Assembly (NCBI RefSeq): GCF_010994755.1
Contig: NZ_WHSB02000027.1
Span: forward strand, 1-34,062
Direction: 5' to 3'
DNA length: 34,062 nucleotides
Source: Shinella lacus
GTDB lineage: Bacteria; Pseudomonadota; Alphaproteobacteria; Rhizobiales; Rhizobiaceae
The position numbers and the translations under genes were made by a program. Below are positions 23,787 to 31,909 of the stretch, one piece after another; within the stretch, counting starts at the first letter, position 1; each line of letters opens with the position of its first letter. Under the pieces are notes generated by a model. It made no database searches. It was not told the DNA's origin and saw only the letters and a program-made list of their open reading frames with translations.

Positions 23787-23803
23787 CCTTAACGTCGCCG
23801 AGC

Positions 23804-24577
23804 TCAGTTGTCGGGCACTCCGCGTAGCCAGCCCATTGCATCGCCGAACGACGACTCCGGTGTCATCCTGTCAAGCTTCAGATCCTTCTCGACATGCGTC
23901 AGATGGTTGAGCATTTCCTGCGCTGCCGTCCCTCCGTCGCCTGCGGCAATAGCGTCGACAATGCGCAGGTGTTCGTCTCGGGGGCATGCTTCGTCATGCT
24001 CGGCATACAGCAGGACCGCAAGGCAAGTCAGCGTTTGCAACTGAGTCATAAGTCTGAGCAGGACCTGGTTGCCCGAGAGTTCTGCAAGCAGCAAATGGAA
24101 CTCCCCCGTCAAGCGGACCAGCGTACCACGCTGACCGGCAAGGCGAGCTTCATTTTCTTCTGCGAGGTGCTTCCTTAACTCGGTCAGTCCGAACCGGTGC
24201 GGTGCCGAGGCCAGAAGCCGTACAATCTCCGGTTCGACCAGCCGTCGCACAAAAAGAATATCACGCGCCTCCTTCCTGCTCGGCGAGGCGACTGCCGTGC
24301 CCTTGTTCGGAGATTTTACGAGTATCCCGTCCTGGGCCAGTCTCGCCACGGCCTGACGTATAACGGTCCTGCTGACATCGAAAGTAGCGGCAAGTTGCTC
24401 TTCGGTTATGGACTCCCCGGCTGGAAGTCGCTGTTCGAAAATCGCCTGAAGTATACGCCGGCGGATTTCCCCTTCGGTTCTTCCACGTAGCTTTTCCAAC
24501 AGAGGCAGCTTGCCATCCCCTGTGCTGCCGCCGTCCTCCGGGCCTGGATCCGTCTCGATTGGCTTCGTTTCGTTCAT
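23804..24577 (-). CDS. GntR-family (FadR/FCD) transcriptional regulator
   Basis: A 257-residue regulator. Residues about 36-98 form the GntR winged helix (EGEIRRRILQAIFEQRLPAG, LAATFDVSRTVIRQAVARL, LVKSPNKGTAVASPS). Residues about 105-235 form an FCD effector domain with EFHLLLAELSGN, DEHLRIVDAIAAGD and MLNHLTHVE, whose His residues are typical metal or ligand contacts. It is divergent from the transport/catabolic operon and is its probable repressor, responding to the substrate or an intermediate. Its stop is only 17 bases from the IS6 end. Confidence 0.92.
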   Translation of the reverse strand: MNETKPIETDPGPEDGGSTGDGKLPLLEKLRGRTEGEIRRRILQAIFEQRLPAGESITEEQLAATFDVSRTVIRQAVARLAQDGILVKSPNKGTAVASPSRKEARDILFVRRLVEPEIVRLLASAPHRFGLTELRKHLAEENEARLAGQRGTLVRLTGEFHLLLAELSGNQVLLRLMTQLQTLTCLAVLLYAEHDEACPRDEHLRIVDAIAAGDGGTAAQEMLNHLTHVEKDLKLDRMTPESSFGDAMGWLRGVPDN

Positions 24578-24919
24578 TGTAATTCTCTACCGGCGGGTTC
24601 TCGGCGTCACAGATACATCTATTGGCACCAGAGGCTTACCCTGTTCTGGCGTTGTCGTCTTTGGGTTTCAAGTTTGGGCTTTCATTTTTGCCTTGACAAG
24701 AGTCTTGGGGTTTAGCAATTTGATTGTGCACAATGTAGAGCACAATCGGAACTTCTGCAAAGGCGAGGAGAGCGGAGAGGCAGTTAGATGCTTCGGAAAT
24801 GCTGCCGCAATCCCGGATTGCGTGGAGGGAAGGGATCCCCTCGGATGGCTCGGGCGTATTGCACCGGAATGGATAGTCGCCGCGCCATCGCCTTGCGCGG
24901 CAAGCAATTGGGAGGAACT
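24578..24919. promoter_or_regulatory. Divergent control region of the catabolic operon
   Basis: A 342-base region between the GntR regulator and the binding-protein gene. A TTGACA at 24693-24698 is a candidate -35 box; a good -10 partner is not obvious. The operator-like palindrome at 24723-24734 lies just downstream. GGGAGGA at 24910-24916 is the ribosome-binding site of the first gene. Confidence 0.45.
24723..24734. promoter_or_regulatory. Probable GntR operator
   Basis: ATTGTGCACAAT is a perfect 12-base palindrome, followed eight bases on by a half-site GCACAAT (24740-24746). TTGT-n-ACAA palindromes are typical of FCD-type GntR regulators. It lies between the divergent regulator and operon and just after a -35-like TTGACA. 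Confidence 0.6.
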
Positions 24920-26521
24920 ATGAGTAAGTCATTTTTTTCAGTGAGTGGGGCTGTGGGCGCCATTTTCGCCTTGACGGCGGCGGCAACTTCGATGCCGGTC
25001 TTTGCGCAGGACGCCACGACTACACTGATTGTCGCAGGTCCCCGCACGCCGGAGTCGCTTGATCAGGAATATCCGCCGACCGAGGCCGGCCACGAGGCCC
25101 GCCGCAACATTTATGAGCGGCTCCTTGCCTATGCGCCAAAGACTGGCGAGGACGGCATCGTCTATGAAGATTTCAGCAAGATCGTCGGTGCGCTCGCCGA
25201 GAGCTGGGTAGTCTCGGACGACAAGACGTCGATTACCTTCCACCTGCGCAAGGATGCCGTCAGCACCGTCGGCAATGTGCTCACCGCGGACGACGTGATG
25301 TGGTCATTCGAGCGTGGCTGGCACCTGAAGGCGAACTTCCGCTGGTACATGACGCAGGTTCTCAAGATTGAATCTTTCGAACAGGCCTTCGCGAAAATCG
25401 ACGAACATACGGTCAAGGTTACCATACCCAATCCGTCGCCGCTGATCGATCGTATTTGGGTCAACAACGACCTCGGCATTCTCGATGCGGCCGAGGTGAA
25501 GAAGCATGTAACCGACGAAGACCCGTGGGCTTCGATTTGGCTTGCTAACCACTCTGCTTCGTTCGGCCCGTACGGCGTGACCAAGTACACGCCTGGCCAG
25601 GAAGTCGTTTACGAGGCCAACGACAAGTACTATCGCGGCGAACCCCGTCTCAAGAAGGTCATTTTCCGGGAGATGCCAACGTCCGCAAACCGCGTTGCGG
25701 CGTTGCAGGCGGGCTCGGTCGATGTCGCCGAATATCTATTGCCCAGAGAGCTCTCGCTGGTCGAGAAAATGCCTAGCGCAAAGGTGTGGAAAGTCTTCGG
25801 AAACTATATTCACCGCGTGGAAATGAACAACGAAATCGAGCCCTTCTCGAATGAGAAGGTGCGCCAAGCGCTGAATTACCTCGTGCCCCGCGACGGCATT
25901 TTGAAGGCAATCTACTTCGATACCGCGCGTATGACAAAAAGCCCGATCTCCGAAATCTACCCTGGCTTCACAGAGGAATATTTTCAGTATTCGACTGATC
26001 TGGAAAAGGCAAAGGCGCTTCTGGTCGAGGCGGGCTATCCACAAGGCTTCAAGACCGAACTTGGATATCGCACCGGCGATCAGATCGAAGAAGAAATCGC
26101 CGTCATTCTGAAGAGTGCGTTGGCCAAGGCCGGTATCGATGTCACCTTGTCGAAGCTGCCTGCGTCGACCCTGGTTGAGCGCTATAGTAACGGCAAGATT
26201 CCAATGTACTTCTTCCGTGACATGGCGATCGTCCCGGACGCCGCCTACGTCGCCAATCTGTGGCTCAACAGTGCGTCACTCATCAACTATCCGCGTTTCA
26301 AGAACGAGGAAGTCGATAAGCTGATCGATTCCAGCCTCACCAGCATCGATGAGCAAAAGCGGCTCGAGGGCATGCGTCGCGTCCAGCAAATCACGGTCGA
26401 GTCGGCGCCGTGGATATTCCTGATGAACCCGGGCTACCAACTCGCGACGCGTAGCAACGTGAAGGGTTACTCTTGGTACACGCCTAATGCGAACAGCTGG
26501 TTCGACTTTTACAAGGACTAG
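24920..26521 (+). CDS. ABC importer substrate-binding protein (peptide/SBP_bac_5 type)
   Basis: A 533-residue periplasmic binding protein. I chose the ATG at 24920 because GGGAGGA precedes it and a typical signal peptide follows (MSKSFFSVSGAVGAIFALTA, cleavage predicted after VFA at 29). The mature part has the family 5 layout: an N-terminal lobe with PRTPESLDQEYPPTEAGHEARR, then KIVGALAESWVVSDDKTSIT, and a PYGVTKYTPGQEVVY segment. The C-terminal region has NEKVRQALNYLVPRDGIL and AKALLVEAGYPQGFKTELGY. It binds the substrate for the permeases encoded next. The ligand could be a peptide, opine-like compound or other amide; sequence alone does not tell. Confidence 0.92.
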   Translation: MSKSFFSVSGAVGAIFALTAAATSMPVFAQDATTTLIVAGPRTPESLDQEYPPTEAGHEARRNIYERLLAYAPKTGEDGIVYEDFSKIVGALAESWVVSDDKTSITFHLRKDAVSTVGNVLTADDVMWSFERGWHLKANFRWYMTQVLKIESFEQAFAKIDEHTVKVTIPNPSPLIDRIWVNNDLGILDAAEVKKHVTDEDPWASIWLANHSASFGPYGVTKYTPGQEVVYEANDKYYRGEPRLKKVIFREMPTSANRVAALQAGSVDVAEYLLPRELSLVEKMPSAKVWKVFGNYIHRVEMNNEIEPFSNEKVRQALNYLVPRDGILKAIYFDTARMTKSPISEIYPGFTEEYFQYSTDLEKAKALLVEAGYPQGFKTELGYRTGDQIEEEIAVILKSALAKAGIDVTLSKLPASTLVERYSNGKIPMYFFRDMAIVPDAAYVANLWLNSASLINYPRFKNEEVDKLIDSSLTSIDEQKRLEGMRRVQQITVESAPWIFLMNPGYQLATRSNVKGYSWYTPNANSWFDFYKD

Positions 26522-26581
26522 CGTCGCCGCGGGGAGGCTGTCGCCTCCTCGCCTACGGCCCATCTTAGCGAGCTTGAGAAA

Positions 26582-27622
26582 ATGCCCCTTATCCAGTATT
26601 GGCGCGTGCTTCCGCGTCCCCTCAGAATTGTCGCTGGTCGCCTGATTATGATCGTGCCGCAAATGTTCGGCGTGATGCTTGTCACTTTTTTGCTTGTCCG
26701 GCTGCTTCCGGGGGATCCTGCTCTCCTGATGCTCGGCAACATGGCGACTGAAGAGCAGATCATCGCATTACGTGAAAAGCTGGGCCTCAACCTCAGCGTC
26801 TACGAACAGTTCATGCAATATGCAGGCAACGTGATGCATGGCGACCTCGGCGTTTCACCCTTCACCTCGAACCCGGTCGTCGTGGACCTTCTGGAGCGCG
26901 CGCCCGCCACGCTGGAGCTCATCACCTACGCCATGCTTCTAACGATACTGATCGGCGTGGCGTTCGCGGTGATTTCCGTGATCCGTCCCAAGGGAGCTAT
27001 CGACTACGGCAGTCGCGTCTATGGACTTGCTGCAGGCGCCATCCCCGATTTCTGGGTCGGCTTGCTGCTCATATACTTCTTCTTCTACGTGCTGGGCTGG
27101 GCACCGGCTCCGTTCGGGCGGGTCGATGCCTTGGTCACGCCGCCGCCCACTGTGACCGGCTTCTACACGATTGATAGCCTGCTTGCCGGAGATTTGAACG
27201 CGTTCTTTTCGGCGGTGGGTCGATTGCTCCTGCCGGTTCTGACGCTAGCCATCGTCAATGCGGGTGCGCTCATGAAGATGACGAAGACAGTTTTCGCGGA
27301 CGCCTATCGAAGTGATTTCATCCGTCATCAGCGTGCCTGTGGCCTGTCGGAGCGTACCATCGTGCGCAGTGCCCTGCGCAACAGTCTGCCGCCGATAATC
27401 ACCCTTGTCGGCTTTCTGTTCGGTTTCCTGTTAGGTGCCGCGGTTCTCGTCGAAACGATCTTCTCCTGGGGAGGCCTCGGCCAATACGCCGTGCAGGCGG
27501 TGATCAACAGCGACTATGCCGCGTTGCAGGGCTTCGTCCTGGTTGCTGCCGCCTTCATCCTCGTCGTCTATCTGGTCGTGGATATTCTCTACGAGCTCGC
27601 GGATCCAAGGATCAAAGTGTAA
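26582..27622 (+). CDS. ABC importer permease, DppB-type
   Basis: A 346-residue inner-membrane permease with about six membrane helices; the first is around 20-42 (MIVPQMFGVMLVTFLLVRLL). It shows the DppB-type start LPGDPALLMLG and the cytoplasmic coupling loop DAYRSDFIRHQRACGLSERT, followed by ALRNSLPPIITLVGFLFG. Sixty bases separate it from the binding protein, and its TAA shares one base with the next gene's ATG (27622). It forms the translocation path with the DppC-type partner. Confidence 0.92.
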   Translation: MPLIQYWRVLPRPLRIVAGRLIMIVPQMFGVMLVTFLLVRLLPGDPALLMLGNMATEEQIIALREKLGLNLSVYEQFMQYAGNVMHGDLGVSPFTSNPVVVDLLERAPATLELITYAMLLTILIGVAFAVISVIRPKGAIDYGSRVYGLAAGAIPDFWVGLLLIYFFFYVLGWAPAPFGRVDALVTPPPTVTGFYTIDSLLAGDLNAFFSAVGRLLLPVLTLAIVNAGALMKMTKTVFADAYRSDFIRHQRACGLSERTIVRSALRNSLPPIITLVGFLFGFLLGAAVLVETIFSWGGLGQYAVQAVINSDYAALQGFVLVAAAFILVVYLVVDILYELADPRIKV

Positions 27623-28464
27623 TGAAAAACAACGGAATTGTGCTGGAGTTCCTTCGGCGGCCAAGCGCGGTCATTGGACTGACGATTCTTGCTCTGCAAA
27701 TTATCGCTGTCATCTTCGCCCCCATGATCGCTCCCTATTCGCCGATCGAGGCGGATCCGTTCGCCTCGCTCGAAGCGCCATCGGTTGCGCATTGGCTTGG
27801 CACAGACGTGTCGGGCATGGATATCTTTTCCCGTATCGTCTACGCGACGCGGATCAATCTGCTGATCTCGATAACGGCCGTCATCGTTGCCTTCGCCATC
27901 GGGGTGCCGCTCGGATTGCTGATCGGCTATTACCGTGGTCTGCTGAGCGCCACGGTAATGCGCCTGTTCGACTTCATCCAATCTTTCCCCGTCTTCGTGC
28001 TGGGCATGGCCCTGGTTTCGGTAATGGGTCAAGAAATCTGGAACGTGGCGATCGTCCTTGCGGTGCTGTTCATTCCGATGTTTGCCCGACTTATCCGGGC
28101 CGAGGTGCTGTCGCTGCGCGAACGTCCCTTCATCAGCGCGGCCCGGTGCAGCGGGGCGACTGATCTGGCGATCATGTTCCGCCACATTTTGCCCAACGCC
28201 ATGACGCCGGCGATTGTCCAGATCTCGATCTCTATCGGTATGGCCATCCTGTTGACGGCTGGGCTTTCCTTCGTCGGCGCGGGCGTGCGTATGCCGACAC
28301 CCGAGTGGGGGCTGATGGTCAGCATCGGCGCTCAACAGATGATACTCGGCGTGTGGTGGGTTGCCCTGTTTCCCGGCCTCGCAATCGTCCTCGCCGTTCT
28401 GTGCTTCGCCCTGCTCGGCGATGCCGCGCGCGAAGTCGCAGACCCAACCGCCCGGAGGCGCTGA
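27622..28464 (+). CDS. ABC importer permease, DppC-type
   Basis: A 280-residue permease starting on the last base of the previous stop. It has the DppC N-terminal helix (VIGLTILALQIIAVIFAPMI), the conserved HWLGTDVSGMDIFSRIVYAT and the coupling loop (EVLSLRERPFISAARCSGAT, then FRHILPNAMTPAIVQ). The C-terminal helix contains WWVALFPGLAIVLAVLCFALLGD. Its TGA overlaps the ATG of the ATPase gene by one base. It pairs with the DppB-type protein. Confidence 0.92.
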   Translation: MKNNGIVLEFLRRPSAVIGLTILALQIIAVIFAPMIAPYSPIEADPFASLEAPSVAHWLGTDVSGMDIFSRIVYATRINLLISITAVIVAFAIGVPLGLLIGYYRGLLSATVMRLFDFIQSFPVFVLGMALVSVMGQEIWNVAIVLAVLFIPMFARLIRAEVLSLRERPFISAARCSGATDLAIMFRHILPNAMTPAIVQISISIGMAILLTAGLSFVGAGVRMPTPEWGLMVSIGAQQMILGVWWVALFPGLAIVLAVLCFALLGDAAREVADPTARRR

Positions 28465-30143
28465 TGTCCATGACCATATCTACCAATCAGGAAGCGCCCT
28501 TGCTCGTCGCCCGGGATCTTAGCGTTAAGTTCGACGGGGCGGACAAGCCTGCACTCGATAACGTGTCCTTCAGCCTCCACCGAAACGAGGTCCTCGGCAT
28601 CGTGGGCGAAACCGGTTCGGGCAAGTCCGTGCTGGCGCGCGCGCTGATGAACCTTCTATCCGAGAACGGCCGCATCACCGCTGGGGACGTGCTGCTGGAC
28701 AACCAGTCAATCCTCGGTATGGACGACAATGAACTACGCCGCCTGCGTGGCGGACGCCTTGCGCTTATCGGTACAAACGCCAAGTCGCTACTCGACCCGG
28801 TCGAAACCGTCGGATCGCAGATCGTGCGTGTTCTGCGGGCGCATCGTGGCGGATCGAAACGGGCCGCTTGGCGCGAGGCCGTCGACATGTTAAGCAAGGT
28901 CGGCATCGTCAATCCGGAACGCCGTGCCCGCGCTTACCCGCACGAGCTTTCCGGCGGCATGGCACAGCGGGTCGTCATCGCCATGGCGATGATAACGTCC
29001 CCTCAGGTCGTTCTTGCAGACGACGCTACGCTCGGACTCGATGCCACTATCCAGGTGCAGGTGCTCGACCTGCTGGTGAACCGTTGCCGCGAGCTTGGCC
29101 TCGGCGCGATTATAATCACGCACGATCTCGGTATCGTCGCGCATTTCTGCGACAAGGTCGCCATTATGCGCGAAGGACGCATCGTCGAGATCGGGCCAGT
29201 GGGGAAGTTTCTCTCGGGCCCGACGCAAGCCTATAGCGCCGAACTGCTTGAAGCCGCCAAGGTTCGCCCGACGCCTGTCGTCCGTGAGGCCCGGGAGACA
29301 TCCCCAGACGTCAAGCGCACCGCTTTGCTTGACGTGTCCAATCTGGTGAAGCACTTCCCCATTCCCGGGACCAACGAGGTCGTGCGTGCGGTCGATGATG
29401 TGTCGTTCTCGCTGGCCCGGGGCGAGACCCTCGCACTCGTCGGCGAGTCCGGTTCGGGGAAGACTACCATTGGCCAATGCCTTGTGCGCCTGCTGACGAC
29501 CACGGCCGGCCGTGTCACCTTCGACGGCGAGGATCTGACCGGGATGAGCGAACGCGAGTTCCGGCAACGCCGTCGGCGCATCCAGATGGTGTTTCAGGAG
29601 CCGTATGTTGCGCTCAATCCACGCTGGTCCGTCGCAAACCTTATCGGCGAACCGCTGGCGCTTTTGTCGGCAGCCGGGTCGGTAAATAAAACAAAGCGGA
29701 TCCGCGAACTGCTCGATGCGGTGCAACTACCTGTGCGACTGGCCGATGCCTATCCGCACGAATTGACCGCGGGCGAGCAAAAGCGCGTCGGCATCGCTCG
29801 CGCCCTGGCGACCCGTCCGGATTTCGTGGTCTTCGACGAACCTACCACGGCACTCGATATCCGTGTGCGGGCCCAGATCATCGATCTTGTGCGCGACCTT
29901 CAAGCAGAAATGGGACTCTCTGCCCTCTTCATTACGCACGACCTGAACTCGGTGCGCTCACTTGCTCACGCCGTTTCGGTGATGCGTCACGGCAAGATCC
30001 TGGAATATGGCCCAACGGAAACGATCTTTGCCTCTCCTCAAGAAGAGTACACCAAGACGCTGCTGAAGGCCGAACTGCCGATCGAGCAGAGCCAGGTGCA
30101 GCGCGAACGTGCCGAGAGGATGCTGGTGGGAGAAATGCGATGA
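28464..30143 (+). CDS. Fused double ATPase of a peptide-type ABC importer
   Basis: A 559-residue protein with two ATPase domains in one chain. GGAGG precedes the ATG at 28464. Domain 1: Walker A GETGSGKS (48-55), signature LSGGMAQ (162-168), Walker B VVLADDATLGLD (182-193) and ITHD (218-221). The catalytic Glu after Walker B is Asp, and the Q-loop region reads LIGTNAKSLLDP without the usual Gln. Domain 2: Walker A GESGSGKT (327-334), Q-loop Gln378 (MVFQEP), a signature variant LTAGEQ (434-439), canonical Walker B VVFDEP (455-460) and ITHD (490-493). Thus domain 2 supplies the standard catalytic Glu and domain 1 the canonical signature. Two fused ATPases are normal for some rhizobial importers. 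Confidence 0.92.
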   Translation: MSMTISTNQEAPLLVARDLSVKFDGADKPALDNVSFSLHRNEVLGIVGETGSGKSVLARALMNLLSENGRITAGDVLLDNQSILGMDDNELRRLRGGRLALIGTNAKSLLDPVETVGSQIVRVLRAHRGGSKRAAWREAVDMLSKVGIVNPERRARAYPHELSGGMAQRVVIAMAMITSPQVVLADDATLGLDATIQVQVLDLLVNRCRELGLGAIIITHDLGIVAHFCDKVAIMREGRIVEIGPVGKFLSGPTQAYSAELLEAAKVRPTPVVREARETSPDVKRTALLDVSNLVKHFPIPGTNEVVRAVDDVSFSLARGETLALVGESGSGKTTIGQCLVRLLTTTAGRVTFDGEDLTGMSEREFRQRRRRIQMVFQEPYVALNPRWSVANLIGEPLALLSAAGSVNKTKRIRELLDAVQLPVRLADAYPHELTAGEQKRVGIARALATRPDFVVFDEPTTALDIRVRAQIIDLVRDLQAEMGLSALFITHDLNSVRSLAHAVSVMRHGKILEYGPTETIFASPQEEYTKTLLKAELPIEQSQVQRERAERMLVGEMR

Positions 30144-31102
30144 GTGACGTGGAGAAGGCAGTCCTTGTGACCGGCGGGGCAGGGCTGATCGGAAATGCCG
30201 TGCGCACCCTGCTGGAAACACGAGGCACCGAGGTGATCGCCGTTGACAGGATCGGCCTCACTGGTGACGGCAAGCCGCTCACGGTTTGCGATATCACTGA
30301 CGTGCATCGTCTTCATGCGGTCGTGGCAGGCCGCAGCATCGGTGGCATTATCCATTGCGGCGCATTTTCGGGGCCTATGGTTCAGCGGGAAAATCCCAGT
30401 GCCATGGTTCAAGTCAACATCGTCGGTACCGCGAACGTCCTCGAACTCGCGCGCATCCATTCAGTCGATCGGTTTGTCCTGTGTTCCTCGACCAGTGCAT
30501 TCGGCAATACGGCGTCTGAAAGCGGACCGGCGATGGAGCCCGTGCCCGAGGATGTGGCACTGCGACCCTCCAGCGTCTACGGGGCCAGCAAAGCAGCGGG
30601 CGAGCAACTGGTTTCGACCTATGCTCAGCAATATGCGGTGGACGGGGTGAGCCTACGAATCTCCTGGGTCTACGGGCCGCGTCGAACCACCGACTGCGCT
30701 ATCCGCACAATGATCGAAGATGCGCTTGCCGGAAGATCGACGCACATACCCTACGGGCGAAACTTTCCCCGTCAATACATCCATGTGGATGATGCGGCTC
30801 GGGCGCTGGTCACGGCGCTCGATGCGCCTAGGCTGCCGCGCCGTACCTATACGGTTACCGGCGGCACCTACTTCACGCTCGGCGAGATCGGCGACATGGT
30901 CGCCCGGCTCCTGCCCAACGCCGAGATCAGCCTCGGCCTGGGCTCGGATCCGGTAGATGACGTTCAGGGGCGATTCGATATTTCCGCTATCGAGCGCGAT
31001 CTTGGTTTTTCTCCCGCCATCGGCCTCGAAGACGGTATCCGCAGCTATGCGAAATGGCTTTGCGCGGAAGAAAATGGACATCTCGAAGGGAAAAGCAATT
31101 GA
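30140..31102 (+). CDS. NAD-dependent epimerase/dehydratase
   Basis: A 320-residue extended short-chain dehydrogenase. The N-terminal nucleotide-binding motif is VLVTGGAGLIG, and the catalytic triad shows in SSTSAFG, with Tyr and Lys in YGASKAAGEQL. RISWVYGPR and YIHVDDAARALVTAL are typical of sugar-nucleotide epimerases and related uronate dehydrogenases. The start overlaps the ATPase stop by four bases (ATGA), so it is in the importer operon and probably acts on the imported compound or a derivative. The exact substrate is unknown. Confidence 0.88.
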   Translation: MSDVEKAVLVTGGAGLIGNAVRTLLETRGTEVIAVDRIGLTGDGKPLTVCDITDVHRLHAVVAGRSIGGIIHCGAFSGPMVQRENPSAMVQVNIVGTANVLELARIHSVDRFVLCSSTSAFGNTASESGPAMEPVPEDVALRPSSVYGASKAAGEQLVSTYAQQYAVDGVSLRISWVYGPRRTTDCAIRTMIEDALAGRSTHIPYGRNFPRQYIHVDDAARALVTALDAPRLPRRTYTVTGGTYFTLGEIGDMVARLLPNAEISLGLGSDPVDDVQGRFDISAIERDLGFSPAIGLEDGIRSYAKWLCAEENGHLEGKSN

Positions 31103-31857
31103 AAAATCCATTCCGGCTTGATGGGAAGACCGCATTGGTAACGGGCGGCAGCCGCGGCATTGGCGGTGCCATTGTGGAACTGTTCGCCGAATACGGCGCC
31201 AAGGTCGCGTTCTGTCACTATGGCGATGCCAAGGGCGCTGCGGAGCTTCTAGAAAAGACAAGTTCGACAGGGTTGCATGTTCACGGAACTGAATGTGACG
31301 TTGCCGACGAAAGTTCGGTGAAGCGACTGGCGGCATTTGCATCGGAAACGCTGGGCCATGTCGATATCGTCGTCAACAGCGCCGGTATCGGCGGCGACTG
31401 CATGTTCGTGGATCTCGACGTGGCGACCTTTGACAGAATGCTCGCGGTGCACCTGCGAGGGACCTTCCTGGTCACCCATTCCTTCTTCGGCGACATGCTC
31501 GAACGGCGCTGGGGACGGGTGATCAACATAGCTTCGCAACTTGCCTATAAGGGCGCACCCGGCCTTGCGCATTACTGCGCGGCTAAGGCGGGAATCGTCG
31601 GGTTCACCCGTGCGCTATCCTACGAAGGGGCACCTCGCGGCGTACTCGTCAACGCAATTGCGCCAGGGCCCGTCGAGACAGAGCTTCTCATGGGCCTGAG
31701 CGACGAATGGCGCGCAATGAAGATGGCGCAGTTGCCGATCAAGCGGTTCGGCACTGTCGACGAGGTCGCCCCGACTGCGCTGCTGCTGGCGTCTGATGCC
31801 GGCTCAAACTATGTCGGCCAGACACTGTCGCCCAATGGCGGCGACGTCATGCTCTGA
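31099..31857 (+). CDS. Short-chain dehydrogenase/reductase
   Basis: A 252-residue classical SDR. I use TTG 31099 as the start, overlapping the previous stop (TTGA), with GAAGGG upstream; the longer frame from 31054 would overlap deeply. Motifs: TGGSRGIGG cofactor loop, NSAGIGG, Ser in INIASQLAY, then Tyr and Lys in HYCAAKAG, and the family tail (PIKRFGTVDEVAPTALLLAS, YVGQTLSPNGG). It oxidises or reduces an alcohol or ketone group with NAD(P). It is co-transcribed with the importer and epimerase. Confidence 0.9.
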   Translation: MKNPFRLDGKTALVTGGSRGIGGAIVELFAEYGAKVAFCHYGDAKGAAELLEKTSSTGLHVHGTECDVADESSVKRLAAFASETLGHVDIVVNSAGIGGDCMFVDLDVATFDRMLAVHLRGTFLVTHSFFGDMLERRWGRVINIASQLAYKGAPGLAHYCAAKAGIVGFTRALSYEGAPRGVLVNAIAPGPVETELLMGLSDEWRAMKMAQLPIKRFGTVDEVAPTALLLASDAGSNYVGQTLSPNGGDVML

Positions 31858-31909
31858 CACTGTTTTTTTGCGACGAAGCTCAAAATACCAAAATATGGAA
31901 TAAGCAATT

